From: an uncultured Flavobacteriales bacterium
GTDB lineage: Bacteria > Bacteroidota > Bacteroidia > Flavobacteriales_D > Sanyastnellaceae
Assembly (NCBI GenBank): GCA_943787435.1
Contig: CALSMK010000017.1
Coordinates: forward strand, 1 to 36,958
Direction of reading: 5' to 3'
Length of the DNA: 36,958 bases
Shown here: one piece after another, positions 1 through 6,743 of the stretch
How positions within the stretch are numbered: position 1 is the first letter of the stretch
How the letters are laid out: the number at the start of each line of letters is the position of its first letter
The notes under the pieces: model-generated
The model's database searches: none
What the model was told of the DNA's origin: nothing
The model's input: the letters and a program-made list of their open reading frames with translations, nothing else
Made by a program: the position numbers and the translations under genes

Positions 1-1278
1 GCCACCGAGTTTTTCTTGGGCTTCGTAGAGGTCGACTGTGGCGCCGCGCTTGGCGAGTTCGAGTGCGGTGGACATGCCCGCTGGGCCGCCACCCACAACG
101 GCATAGCGGCCTTCAAGACCTTGTGGGGCGGCCTTGGTGAATTCTGTTTCGCGGCCAGCGCGCGGATTCACCACGCAGCCCGCCACTTGGCCCTTGAAGG
201 TGCGGTCGAGGCACGCCTGGTTGCATGCGATGCAGGTGTTGATCTCGCCCTCTCTGCCTTCGATGGCCTTGGCCATGATGTCGCCGTCGGCCAGCCAAGG
301 GCGGGCCATGGAGACGAGGTCGGCACAGCCGTCGGCCAGCACCTGCTCGGCCACCTCAGGCATGTTGATGCGGTTGGTGGTGACCAGCGGCAGGTCCACC
401 TGCCCCATGAGCTTTTTGGTGACCCAAGCGAATCCGGCGCGCGGCACCATGGCGGCGATCGTGGGGATGCGCGCCTCGTGCCAACCGATGCCCGTGTTGA
501 TGATGTCGGCACCAGCGGCCTCAATGATTTGGGCCTGTTCCACCACCTCGCCCCAGCCATTGCCCTCTTCTACGAGATCGAGCATGCTCAGGCGGTACAT
601 GATGGCGAAGTCTGGCCCGCAGGCCTGGCGGATGCGCGACACAATCTCCTCCGGAAACCGCACGCGGTTGGCGAAATCACCTCCCCAAGCGTCGGTCCTG
701 TGGTTCGTTTTCCGCACTAGGAATTGGTTGATGAGGTAGCCTTCGGAGCCCATGACTTCGACGCCGTCATAGCCGGCTTCGCGGGCCAGCACCGCACAGC
801 GCACGTAGGCCTGGATGGTCCGCTCCACACCTCGACCACTGAGGGCCCATGGGCTGAATTTGCTGATGGGCGCTTTGCCCTTGGAGGGCGCGACACAGAA
901 TGGGTGATAGCTGTACCGCCCGCCGTGCAGAATCTGCAGGGCAATGCGGCCTTCGGCTGCATGCACAGCATCGGTCACCTCCCGGTGCTTGGCGCTCTGG
1001 CTGGAACGCATAAGGGCTGCTCCATGGGGAGCGAGCTTGCCTGCGCGGTTGGGGCTGATGCCGCCTGTGACGATGAGCCCAGCGCCACCCTCGGCCCGCT
1101 CGGCATAGAACTTCGCGAGCTTGGTGAAGCCGCCCTGTTCTTCCTCGAGCCCCATGTGCATGGAGCCCATGATGGAGCGGTTGGGCATGGTCATGCCTGC
1201 CACCTCCAGCGGCTGCAACAAATGGGGGTACTTCGGATGTCGGGGTGCAGTTCCGGTCATGCCTCCAAGTTCGGACAT
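1..1278 (-). CDS. fadH: 2,4-dienoyl-CoA reductase-like NADH:flavin oxidoreductase (3' end outside window)
   Basis: About 426 N-terminal residues are visible; the gene runs off the left edge. Old-yellow-enzyme fold first: the N-terminal YPHLLQPLEVAGMTMPNR is the usual start of this family, followed by ILHGGRY and an active-site stretch GYDGVEVMGSEGYLINQF. Around residues 340-365 comes the iron-sulfur motif CIACNQAC, then 11 residues and a fourth Cys (C-x2-C-x3-C-x11-C), the 4Fe-4S signature of FadH/trimethylamine-dehydrogenase-type enzymes. Then a FAD/NAD(P) Rossmann motif GGGPAGMSTALELAKRG begins. FadH reduces 2,4-dienoyl-CoA during beta-oxidation of unsaturated fatty acids; related enzymes of the family act on other enones, so substrate is inferred. 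I chose the ATG at 1278, 29 nt after the stop of the preceding gene; an ATG at 1260 is an alternative. The reading frame is intact over the visible part. A decayed second copy of its 5' end lies at 3481-3660. Confidence 0.9.
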   Translation of the reverse strand, partial: MSELGGMTGTAPRHPKYPHLLQPLEVAGMTMPNRSIMGSMHMGLEEEQGGFTKLAKFYAERAEGGAGLIVTGGISPNRAGKLAPHGAALMRSSQSAKHREVTDAVHAAEGRIALQILHGGRYSYHPFCVAPSKGKAPISKFSPWALSGRGVERTIQAYVRCAVLAREAGYDGVEVMGSEGYLINQFLVRKTNHRTDAWGGDFANRVRFPEEIVSRIRQACGPDFAIMYRLSMLDLVEEGNGWGEVVEQAQIIEAAGADIINTGIGWHEARIPTIAAMVPRAGFAWVTKKLMGQVDLPLVTTNRINMPEVAEQVLADGCADLVSMARPWLADGDIMAKAIEGREGEINTCIACNQACLDRTFKGQVAGCVVNPRAGRETEFTKAAPQGLEGRYAVVGGGPAGMSTALELAKRGATVDLYEAQEKLGG

Positions 1279-1307
1279 CTCATGGAACTCCCCGCAGGCA
1301 CTTGGTT

Positions 1308-1598
1308 TCAATCCGGGGCGCAAGCTTCGCCAAACATCCCGAGCAATTCCAAGATGTCTTCGACGCCCACAATGCCATCGCCCGTCACGTCCTCGGAGCA
1401 AGACGCGTTTTCCAAAACACACTGCTGCAAGGCCACCGACCATGCGGTTCCTTCCCCACACAGTCCATGGTAAGTGCACGAGCCATCGTCGGTGACCGCC
1501 TGAGGGTTGTAATTGTCGGCAATCGACACGGTACAACCCTGTTCATTTGAGTCCAATGCCGACCAATCCACGTCACGCGTGACGGAAAAAAAGGCCAT
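1308..1598 (-). CDS. C-terminal piece of FG-GAP/ASPIC-UnbV protein copy A (after frameshift)
   Basis: This frame continues copy A beyond a frameshift at the run of seven A (seven T on the coding strand) at 1586-1592. Its sequence, from VDWSALDSNEQGCTVSIADN to the end, aligns residue by residue with the last ~90 residues of intact copy B. It holds a Cys-rich motif of the type NYNPxAxxDDGSCxY and a final dockerin-like segment DVTGDGIVGVEDILELLGMF ending in a Cys four residues from the C-terminus. The ATG that opens this frame is an internal Met-like artefact and probably not a real start. With six T instead of seven, the two pieces fuse into one protein of about 688 residues. Confidence 0.7.
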   Translation of the reverse strand: MAFFSVTRDVDWSALDSNEQGCTVSIADNYNPQAVTDDGSCTYHGLCGEGTAWSVALQQCVLENASCSEDVTGDGIVGVEDILELLGMFGEACAPD

Positions 1599-3375
1599 TC
1601 AACCAGGACCACTCAAAAGATGTCTCCTGACCGTTCAGCACCACCACCACTGTGCTGTCCACGGGCTGTCCATTCATGGTGAGACTGGTCCATTTGGGCG
1701 GAGCAGAAAGCAACAATTCGACAGAGTCCCCCGACAAAGTTTGCCCCAAAGAAATGCCGATGTCTTCTTGTTGCTCTACGAATTGATAGGCACTGTCTGC
1801 CACCAAATCATAGACCACGGTGCGGTCACCGTTGGGCCAAAACAGCTCGAGTGAGTCGGCCGTTTGCGCCGTACCAAGACCGAAGAATTGAGTCGCGCTG
1901 TGCTGAACGTACAAATCCTCTCCGGCACGAAGCGTGCGCATTTGAAGGTGGCCTCCCGCATGGAGCACCATCCGCGTTCCGATGGCCTCTGAGTTGGACC
2001 ACGAGCCGCACACTCCAACCGTGAGTGCATGGTGGTCCGCTTGTTCTGTCCCGGACTGATTGGTCCAAAATTCCGCAAATTGTCCAGGGCCCACACCCAC
2101 CACATCGGGGCGCAAATCCCCGTCGAGGTCGCCTCGGGCAATGGTGTAGAGCAACACATTGCTTCCTTCCCAATCCTCCAGCATGTCCACAAAGGGGGTA
2201 TTCTCCCCCAAACCTGCGCCAGGATGCTGGAACAAGTAATTGTCGTCGAATTCTGGGTAGGTCGATCCTGCGATAACAAACGGCGAAGTAGAGACCATCA
2301 GATCCTCCCACCCATCCGAATTGTAATCCACCCACATACTCCCCCAAGCCCAACGCTGGGTGTTCAACCCCAATTCTGCCGAACGCTCGTCGAACGACCC
2401 AGAATCGTTGCGGTCAAAAAAAGCCCCCGTCAGCTGTTCAGACTCGTAGTTCGGATCGTCTGTGTCTTGGTTCGACACGAACAGCTCCTCCTCTCCGTCA
2501 GCGTCGGGATCTCCTATGGTCAAGCACATCGACGACATCGAAACATCCAGTCCCAAGGCCGCACCGGATTCAGTGAATGTGCCATCTCCATTGTTCATGT
2601 AGGCCTGATTGACAATGGCGTCACCGGCCGAGCACCACTCTACTCCATAATCGTTAATGACCACCAAGTCCAAGAGCAAGTCATCATTCAAATGCAACCA
2701 AGCCCCTTGGAAAGAAGGCTGCATCCCACTTGCAATTCCCGCCGATTGGGAAACGTCCTCAAACAGGTTGTCCCCTTGATGCAAGAGCACGTTTTCGGAA
2801 AGCCATGTGTTCTGACATGGAAGCGCATAAACCGGCACCATGGCGTCCAATTTCCCATCCAAGTCCATGTCAGCAAAAGACATCCCCGTGCATGCCCGAT
2901 TTTGCAATACATCCCATCCCCATTCCGAGGTTCGGTTCACGTACCCATCGTTCTCCTTGATCCAGATTTGTCCCGCAGACAATTGCCCTGTCCCTGTGGT
3001 GTAAGACAAGACCATTGCTGCTGTGTGCACAAAATCTCGGTCTCCGTCGTTGTCTATGTCCAACCACATCATGGAGGTTGGACGACCCGTCCCCTTGACA
3101 ATGCCCAAGTCAACTTCGGTCCAGCCCTCTGGTCCACCTTGGTAAAATTTAAACTGACCTCCGGGATCTGTCATGGTTAAATCATCCCACCCATCTTGGT
3201 TGAAATCCACCAAACTCATCCCCTCGCCCGTAAAGTCCGTGTATGCCTCGAGCAACGGATTGGGCTCAGTGAAGGACCATTGAGCCGATGAAGCAACCGA
3301 CTGCCCCACAAAAAATAGGAGTGTAGCAAAGCCGCGCAAAAGAGACTGCCTTCTTCTGATTTCGCCCAACTTCAT
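1573..3375 (-). CDS. Secreted FG-GAP (VCBS) repeat protein with ASPIC/UnbV domain, copy A, frameshifted near 3' end
   Basis: A Sec signal peptide (residues 1-31, ending SSAQ) is followed by about seven FG-GAP/VCBS blades with Ca-binding D-x-[DN]-x-D-G-x-x-D loops, for example VDFNQDGWDDL, LDIDNDGDRDF, ADMDLDGKLDA, GDPDADGEEEL and VDYNSDGWEDL; these build a beta-propeller. Then an ASPIC/UnbV domain follows (AIGTRMVLHAGG to LFWPNGDRTVVYDLVADSAY). The chain ends early at NGLFFRHA because of an extra T in a T7 run at 1586-1592; the rest is encoded in the next frame down to 1308. The product is expected on the cell surface or secreted; its ligand is unknown. It is a tandem paralogue of 3672-5726. 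Start at 3375 is supported by a -7-like box 4 nt upstream that is also conserved before copy B. A run of 15 G lies just upstream of the promoter. Confidence 0.85.
   Translation of the reverse strand: MKLGEIRRRQSLLRGFATLLFFVGQSVASSAQWSFTEPNPLLEAYTDFTGEGMSLVDFNQDGWDDLTMTDPGGQFKFYQGGPEGWTEVDLGIVKGTGRPTSMMWLDIDNDGDRDFVHTAAMVLSYTTGTGQLSAGQIWIKENDGYVNRTSEWGWDVLQNRACTGMSFADMDLDGKLDAMVPVYALPCQNTWLSENVLLHQGDNLFEDVSQSAGIASGMQPSFQGAWLHLNDDLLLDLVVINDYGVEWCSAGDAIVNQAYMNNGDGTFTESGAALGLDVSMSSMCLTIGDPDADGEEELFVSNQDTDDPNYESEQLTGAFFDRNDSGSFDERSAELGLNTQRWAWGSMWVDYNSDGWEDLMVSTSPFVIAGSTYPEFDDNYLFQHPGAGLGENTPFVDMLEDWEGSNVLLYTIARGDLDGDLRPDVVGVGPGQFAEFWTNQSGTEQADHHALTVGVCGSWSNSEAIGTRMVLHAGGHLQMRTLRAGEDLYVQHSATQFFGLGTAQTADSLELFWPNGDRTVVYDLVADSAYQFVEQQEDIGISLGQTLSGDSVELLLSAPPKWTSLTMNGQPVDSTVVVVLNGQETSFEWSWLNGLFFRHA
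1814..1913 (-). repeat. Near-identical 100-bp tract shared with 4177-4276
   Basis: Over these 100 bases copy A and copy B of the FG-GAP/ASPIC-UnbV genes differ at one position (gta versus gca inside the Val/Ala codon of FGLGTAQ/FGLGAAQ). The flanking coding sequence differs far more, roughly one base in five by eye. The tract encodes the core of the ASPIC/UnbV domain (DRTVVYD back to DLYVQHS). The sharp edges suggest a recent gene-conversion patch between the tandem genes. Confidence 0.7.
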
Positions 3376-3379
3376 GCTT

Positions 3380-3387
3380 TAAAAATA
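3380..3387 (-). promoter_or_regulatory. -7-like box of copy A
   Basis: The coding-strand octamer TATTTTTA lies 4 nt before the ATG at 3375. It differs from the Bacteroidota -7 consensus TAnnTTTG only at the last base. The longer block ATAATGTGTAYTTTTA is conserved before copy B at 5732-5739, although the sequence on both sides has diverged, which supports a regulatory role. Confidence 0.5.
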
Positions 3388-3400
3388 CACATTATAAACC

Positions 3401-3415
3401 GGGGGGGGGGGGGGG
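3401..3415. repeat. Homopolymer of 15 G (C15 on the coding strand of copy A)
   Basis: Fifteen consecutive G on the plus strand sit 25 nt upstream of the start of copy A and 13 nt upstream of its -7-like box, roughly where a -33 element would lie. Copy B has no such tract in the aligned position; it has a short mixed C-rich spacer there. Tracts of this length slip readily during replication, so it is a candidate for promoter phase variation. The exact length in an assembly is uncertain. Confidence 0.85.
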
Positions 3416-3421
3416 ATTTCG

Positions 3422-3490
3422 TCAGTCCAACTCCAGAAACCAGTCGGCAAACTCTTTTGCACGCGAACGAGAGGGCAAAATCTGGGCCAC
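3422..3490 (-). pseudogene. Remnant of the 3' end of the large exported protein gene
   Basis: Read on the minus strand this encodes LPSRSRAKEFADWFLELD and a stop codon at 3422-3424. It aligns with LPSRSRRNEFVDRFPEFD and the stop of the gene at 5766-6743. Only about 20 codons survive, fused upstream to fadH-derived sequence at a short shared stretch (AGATTTTGCC / AGATTCTGCC). It marks the downstream edge of one unit of the tandem duplication. Confidence 0.8.
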
Positions 3491-3660
3491 AGGCATGTCA
3501 GATGCGAGAAACCACCTCCTTCGGAACCCGCCATGATGGACCGGCTGGGAGCGGTCATGCCTGCCACTTCAAGCGGCTACAACAAATGAGGATTCTTCGG
3601 TTGTCGGGGCGCAGTTCCGGCCATGCTCCCAAGTTCGGACAACCCGTGGAACTCCTCGCG
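3481..3660 (-). pseudogene. Decayed, internally deleted copy of the fadH 5' region
   Basis: The minus strand matches the start of fadH (coordinates about 1310 down to 1170), then jumps to sequence matching fadH at about 660 to 610; about 510 bp are missing between. The start codon is changed to TTG (3640-3642), and an in-frame TAG at 3577-3579 replaces the Gln codon of HLLQPLEV. Still recognisable are PHLL-stop-PLEVAGMTAPSR and SIMAGS. The piece follows copy B exactly as intact fadH follows copy A, so it is the fadH duplicate, now dead. Confidence 0.85.
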
Positions 3661-3671
3661 GTCACTTGGTT

Positions 3672-5726
3672 TCAATCTGGAACACAAGCTTCGCCAAACA
3701 TCCCGAGCAATTCCAAGATGTCTTCGACGCCAACAATGCCGTCGCCCGTTACGTCTTCCGCGCAGGAAGCATTTTCTAATACGCATTGCTGAAGTGCAAT
3801 CGACCATGTCGTGCCCTCTCCGCACAGTCCCGCATAGGTGCACGAACCATCGTCTGATTCGGCCAATGGGTTGTAGTTGTCTGCAATGGAGATGGTGCAC
3901 CCCACTTGGGAAATCCCAAAAGCAGCCCAATCCACCTCCCTGTTCACCACAAACAGCCCATTCAACCATGACCATTCAAAGGACGTGGCCTGCCCAACTG
4001 GCACCACCACCGAAGCGGTGTCCAAAGGCTGTCCATTCCACGTCAGGTTGGTCCATTTGGGCGGAGCGGTCAGGAACAGCTCGATGGAGTCTCCCGACAA
4101 AAGCTCTCCTACAGAAATCGAAATGCTCTCCTGTTTTTCTACGAACCGATAGGCACTGTCTGCAGCCAGATCATACACCACGGTGCGGTCACCGTTGGGC
4201 CAAAACAGCTCGAGTGAGTCGGCCGTTTGCGCCGCACCAAGACCGAAGAATTGAGTCGCGCTGTGCTGAACGTACAGGTCTTCACCTGCCCGAAGCGTTC
4301 GCATCTGAGGGTGGCCTCCCGCATGAAGCACCATCCGCGTTCCAATGGCTTCTGAATTGGAGAATGTACCGCACACCCCCACCGTCATCCCATGATGATC
4401 AGGTTGGTCGGCTCCAGACTGGTTGGTCCAAAACTCCGCGAATTGTCCAGGCCCCACACCCACCACATCGGGCCGCAAGTCGCCGTTGATGTCTCCTCGG
4501 GCCATGGTGTAGAGCAGCGCGTTGCCTCCCTCCCAATCGCCAAGCGATTCCACAAAAGGTGCATTGCCACCCAAGCCGGCACCGGGGTGCTGAAACAAAT
4601 AATTGTCATCAAACTCGGGGTATTCAGCCGCTCCAAAAATGAATGGAGAGGTAGAAATCATGAGGTCTTCCCAGCCATCAGAATTGTAGTCCACCCACAT
4701 GCCTCCCCATGACCAACGTTCAGTGTTCAATCCAACTTCAGCGGAGCGCTCCTCATACCAACCCGTGTCATTGCGGTCGAAATAGGCTCCTGTGAGCTGG
4801 TCGTGGGGATAGTCGTTGCCGGTGTCTTGATTGGAAACATAGAACTCCTCCTCTCCGTCTCCATCTGGATCTCCAATGGTGATGCTCATGGCCGACATCG
4901 AAACGTCCAACCCCAATTCTGCTCCTGATTCTGTGAAGGTGCCATCCCCATTGTTGGTGTAGGCAAAATTGTAGGTGTCACAATAGATCTCGATGCCTGC
5001 GTCGTTGATGACGAGCAAGTCCAAGAGGGAGTCGCCGTTGAGGTGCAACCAAGTTCCTTGAAATGAAGGCTGAAAGCCATTGGCCAAGCCCGAAGTCTGG
5101 GAAATATCTGAGAACGTGGTTCCCTCATGAGAAAACAAGGCGTTTTCTGTAGCCCAAATCCCTTGGCAAGGCAAAGAATAAATCGGCACCATGAGATCCA
5201 AGTCACCGTCTACATCCATGTCCGCAAACGCCATTCCAGAGCAGAAGCGGTTCTCCAGCACATCGAATCCCCATTCCAAGGTGCGGTCCACATAGCCTTC
5301 CTCCTCGCAGATCCACACTTGACTCTTGGACACCTCGCCCGCCCCAAAAAACAGCGAAAACTCCATGGAAGCCGTGTGCACAAAGTCCCTGTCTCCATCA
5401 TTGTCGATGTCCAGCCACATCAACGACATTGGGACACCGCTGGAACGGGTGATGCCCAAATCAACCAACGTGAAGCCCCCTGGACCTCCTTCATAAAAAC
5501 GAAGATCTCCCGATGGATTCGTGAGGGTCAAGTCGTCCCAACCATCTTGGTTGAAGTCCACAAAACTGATGCCTTCACCCACGAATTCTGTGTAGGCTTC
5601 AAGCATGGGATTGGGATCGGTCGAAGACCATTGAGCCCAAACGCTCAGCGGCAGAACCAGACACAAAAAGAGCAGGGCCAAACCTTGATTGACCCGCCTA
5701 TTGAACATGGTTAAGCGCCTCCCCAT
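3672..5726 (-). CDS. Secreted FG-GAP (VCBS) repeat protein with ASPIC/UnbV domain, copy B (intact)
   Basis: 684 residues. A signal peptide (GLALLFLCLVLPLSVWAQ) is followed by about seven FG-GAP blades with Ca-binding loops (VDFNQDGWDDL, LDIDNDGDRDF, ADMDVDGDLDL, GDPDGDGEEEF, VDYNSDGWEDL, GDINGDLRPDV). An ASPIC/UnbV domain follows at roughly residues 450-530 (AIGTRMVLHAGG; LFWPNGDRTVVYD). A Cys-rich tail (GCTISIADNYNPLAESDDG) ends in a dockerin-like segment DVTGDGIVGVEDILELLGMF and a final GEACVPD. There is no canonical T9SS type A or B sorting domain; the dockerin-like end may serve for export or anchoring (inference). A longer reading from 5744 is possible, but that ATG lies inside the conserved promoter block; alignment with copy A favours the ATG at 5726, and 5708 is a third option. 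Likely a surface protein; ligand unknown. Confidence 0.88.
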   Translation of the reverse strand: MGRRLTMFNRRVNQGLALLFLCLVLPLSVWAQWSSTDPNPMLEAYTEFVGEGISFVDFNQDGWDDLTLTNPSGDLRFYEGGPGGFTLVDLGITRSSGVPMSLMWLDIDNDGDRDFVHTASMEFSLFFGAGEVSKSQVWICEEEGYVDRTLEWGFDVLENRFCSGMAFADMDVDGDLDLMVPIYSLPCQGIWATENALFSHEGTTFSDISQTSGLANGFQPSFQGTWLHLNGDSLLDLLVINDAGIEIYCDTYNFAYTNNGDGTFTESGAELGLDVSMSAMSITIGDPDGDGEEEFYVSNQDTGNDYPHDQLTGAYFDRNDTGWYEERSAEVGLNTERWSWGGMWVDYNSDGWEDLMISTSPFIFGAAEYPEFDDNYLFQHPGAGLGGNAPFVESLGDWEGGNALLYTMARGDINGDLRPDVVGVGPGQFAEFWTNQSGADQPDHHGMTVGVCGTFSNSEAIGTRMVLHAGGHPQMRTLRAGEDLYVQHSATQFFGLGAAQTADSLELFWPNGDRTVVYDLAADSAYRFVEKQESISISVGELLSGDSIELFLTAPPKWTNLTWNGQPLDTASVVVPVGQATSFEWSWLNGLFVVNREVDWAAFGISQVGCTISIADNYNPLAESDDGSCTYAGLCGEGTTWSIALQQCVLENASCAEDVTGDGIVGVEDILELLGMFGEACVPD

Positions 5727-5731
5727 GCGCG

Positions 5732-5739
5732 TAAAAGTA
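5732..5739 (-). promoter_or_regulatory. -7-like box of copy B
   Basis: The coding-strand octamer TACTTTTA lies 5 nt upstream of the ATG at 5726 and matches TAnnTTTG except for the last base. It is in the same position and context as the box before copy A. It argues that 5726, not 5744, is the translation start. Confidence 0.5.
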
Positions 5740-5765
5740 CACATTATGGGGCTGGCGCGATTGGT

Positions 5766-6743
5766 TTAGTCAAACTCTGGAAACCGGTCTACAAATTCGT
5801 TTCTGCGCGAACGAGAGGGCAGAATCTGATAAATGAAGCGTTGGTCACCCTCTTTGATTCTGCGCTTGTCGTCCTTGAGTTCTGTGATGAGATCGATGAA
5901 GGCTTGGTCCTTGGAAGTGACATTCATAACCCCATTGCGGTATTCAAAATGGTACCAATTTTCTTCATCGAGGTGCAGATACATGCGCAAAATCCCTGTT
6001 CCCGCTATGCCCCACTCGATTCGGCCAGGTATGCGCCTGAACACCGGCTGCTTGTCCATGGACACAATGCCAATGCCGTTTTCACCGCTGATGAAGGATT
6101 CTTCACTCGCATCCCAAGACAGGTCCAACCCGGTCATCAGCATCCTGTGCTGAATGCTCGCGGGGGTCTTTTTGAAGGCCCCCATCAAGGTCATGCCGCC
6201 CAAAACCTCATCGGCACCTTCCAAGCCCAACCACTCTCGAAGGGCTGGCTCGAACGTGGTTTGGGTCACATCCAATGGAATGGCCGTGGGCCAAGCCAAG
6301 ATTCTTTCGGCCAATGCCTTCCAAATGTTGTCGTCGAAGGGAAAATCCATGCCCACAGTGAGCGCCGCTTCCATCCCGGTTCCCGTGGGGAACACCTTCA
6401 CTGAACCGGCTGTGCGCTGGGTGAGCAATCCATAATCCACGGGCAGCTGGACCGGCCCCGAGCCCGTGACTTCACATTGGCCTGCGACCAATTCTATCAG
6501 GGTGCCTGGCAAATTGGGCTGGAGCATCTTTTCGGGGGTGCCCGCCTGGTATTTCCCCTCGCGTTTGTCGTACCGCAATTCACCCGCTGCGGCCAAAATT
6601 GGATACTCATCGTGGCTTCGAACCTCATCGACAAAAGCGCCGTAAGGGCCGCCGCCAGGCTCATCCACATCTCTCAAGTAAGCCCCAATTCCCAGGTGCT
6701 CCATCAAGGGAGTCCTCATGGCTGAGTCGATGGGAATGCGCAC
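5766..6743 (-). CDS. C-terminal part of large uncharacterised exported protein (other frame)
   Basis: 325 codons opening with GTG, in the -1 frame relative to the gene at 6716-10264 and overlapping its end by 28 bp. The upstream chain reads VIDPK and this frame continues DVRIPIDSAMRTPLMEHLG, so one protein of about 1,500 residues is the likely original product. The break coincides with CCCAAAG (6746-6752, minus strand); one extra C would restore the frame, and so would a -1 slip on this heptamer. The sequence ends with a basic stretch SRSRRNEF before the stop. No catalytic motif is recognised. A relic of its last 20 codons lies at 3422-3490. Whether the GTG is ever used as an independent start cannot be told. 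Confidence 0.7.
   Translation of the reverse strand: MRIPIDSAMRTPLMEHLGIGAYLRDVDEPGGGPYGAFVDEVRSHDEYPILAAAGELRYDKREGKYQAGTPEKMLQPNLPGTLIELVAGQCEVTGSGPVQLPVDYGLLTQRTAGSVKVFPTGTGMEAALTVGMDFPFDDNIWKALAERILAWPTAIPLDVTQTTFEPALREWLGLEGADEVLGGMTLMGAFKKTPASIQHRMLMTGLDLSWDASEESFISGENGIGIVSMDKQPVFRRIPGRIEWGIAGTGILRMYLHLDEENWYHFEYRNGVMNVTSKDQAFIDLITELKDDKRRIKEGDQRFIYQILPSRSRRNEFVDRFPEFD

Noticed and set aside
16-739. Long plus-strand reading frames opposite fadH
   Set aside because: The minus strand encodes a continuous FadH-like protein with its 4Fe-4S Cys and Rossmann motifs; the plus-strand frames show no family resemblance and follow from high GC.
2029-3180. 383-codon plus-strand reading frame inside FG-GAP copy A
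   Set aside because: It is antisense to a clear FG-GAP/ASPIC protein and has no recognisable domain or signal.
3379-3567. 62-codon minus-strand reading frame as a small gene
   Set aside because: It is made of fadH relic sequence and the translated G15 tract (poly-Pro), so it is a remnant rather than a gene.
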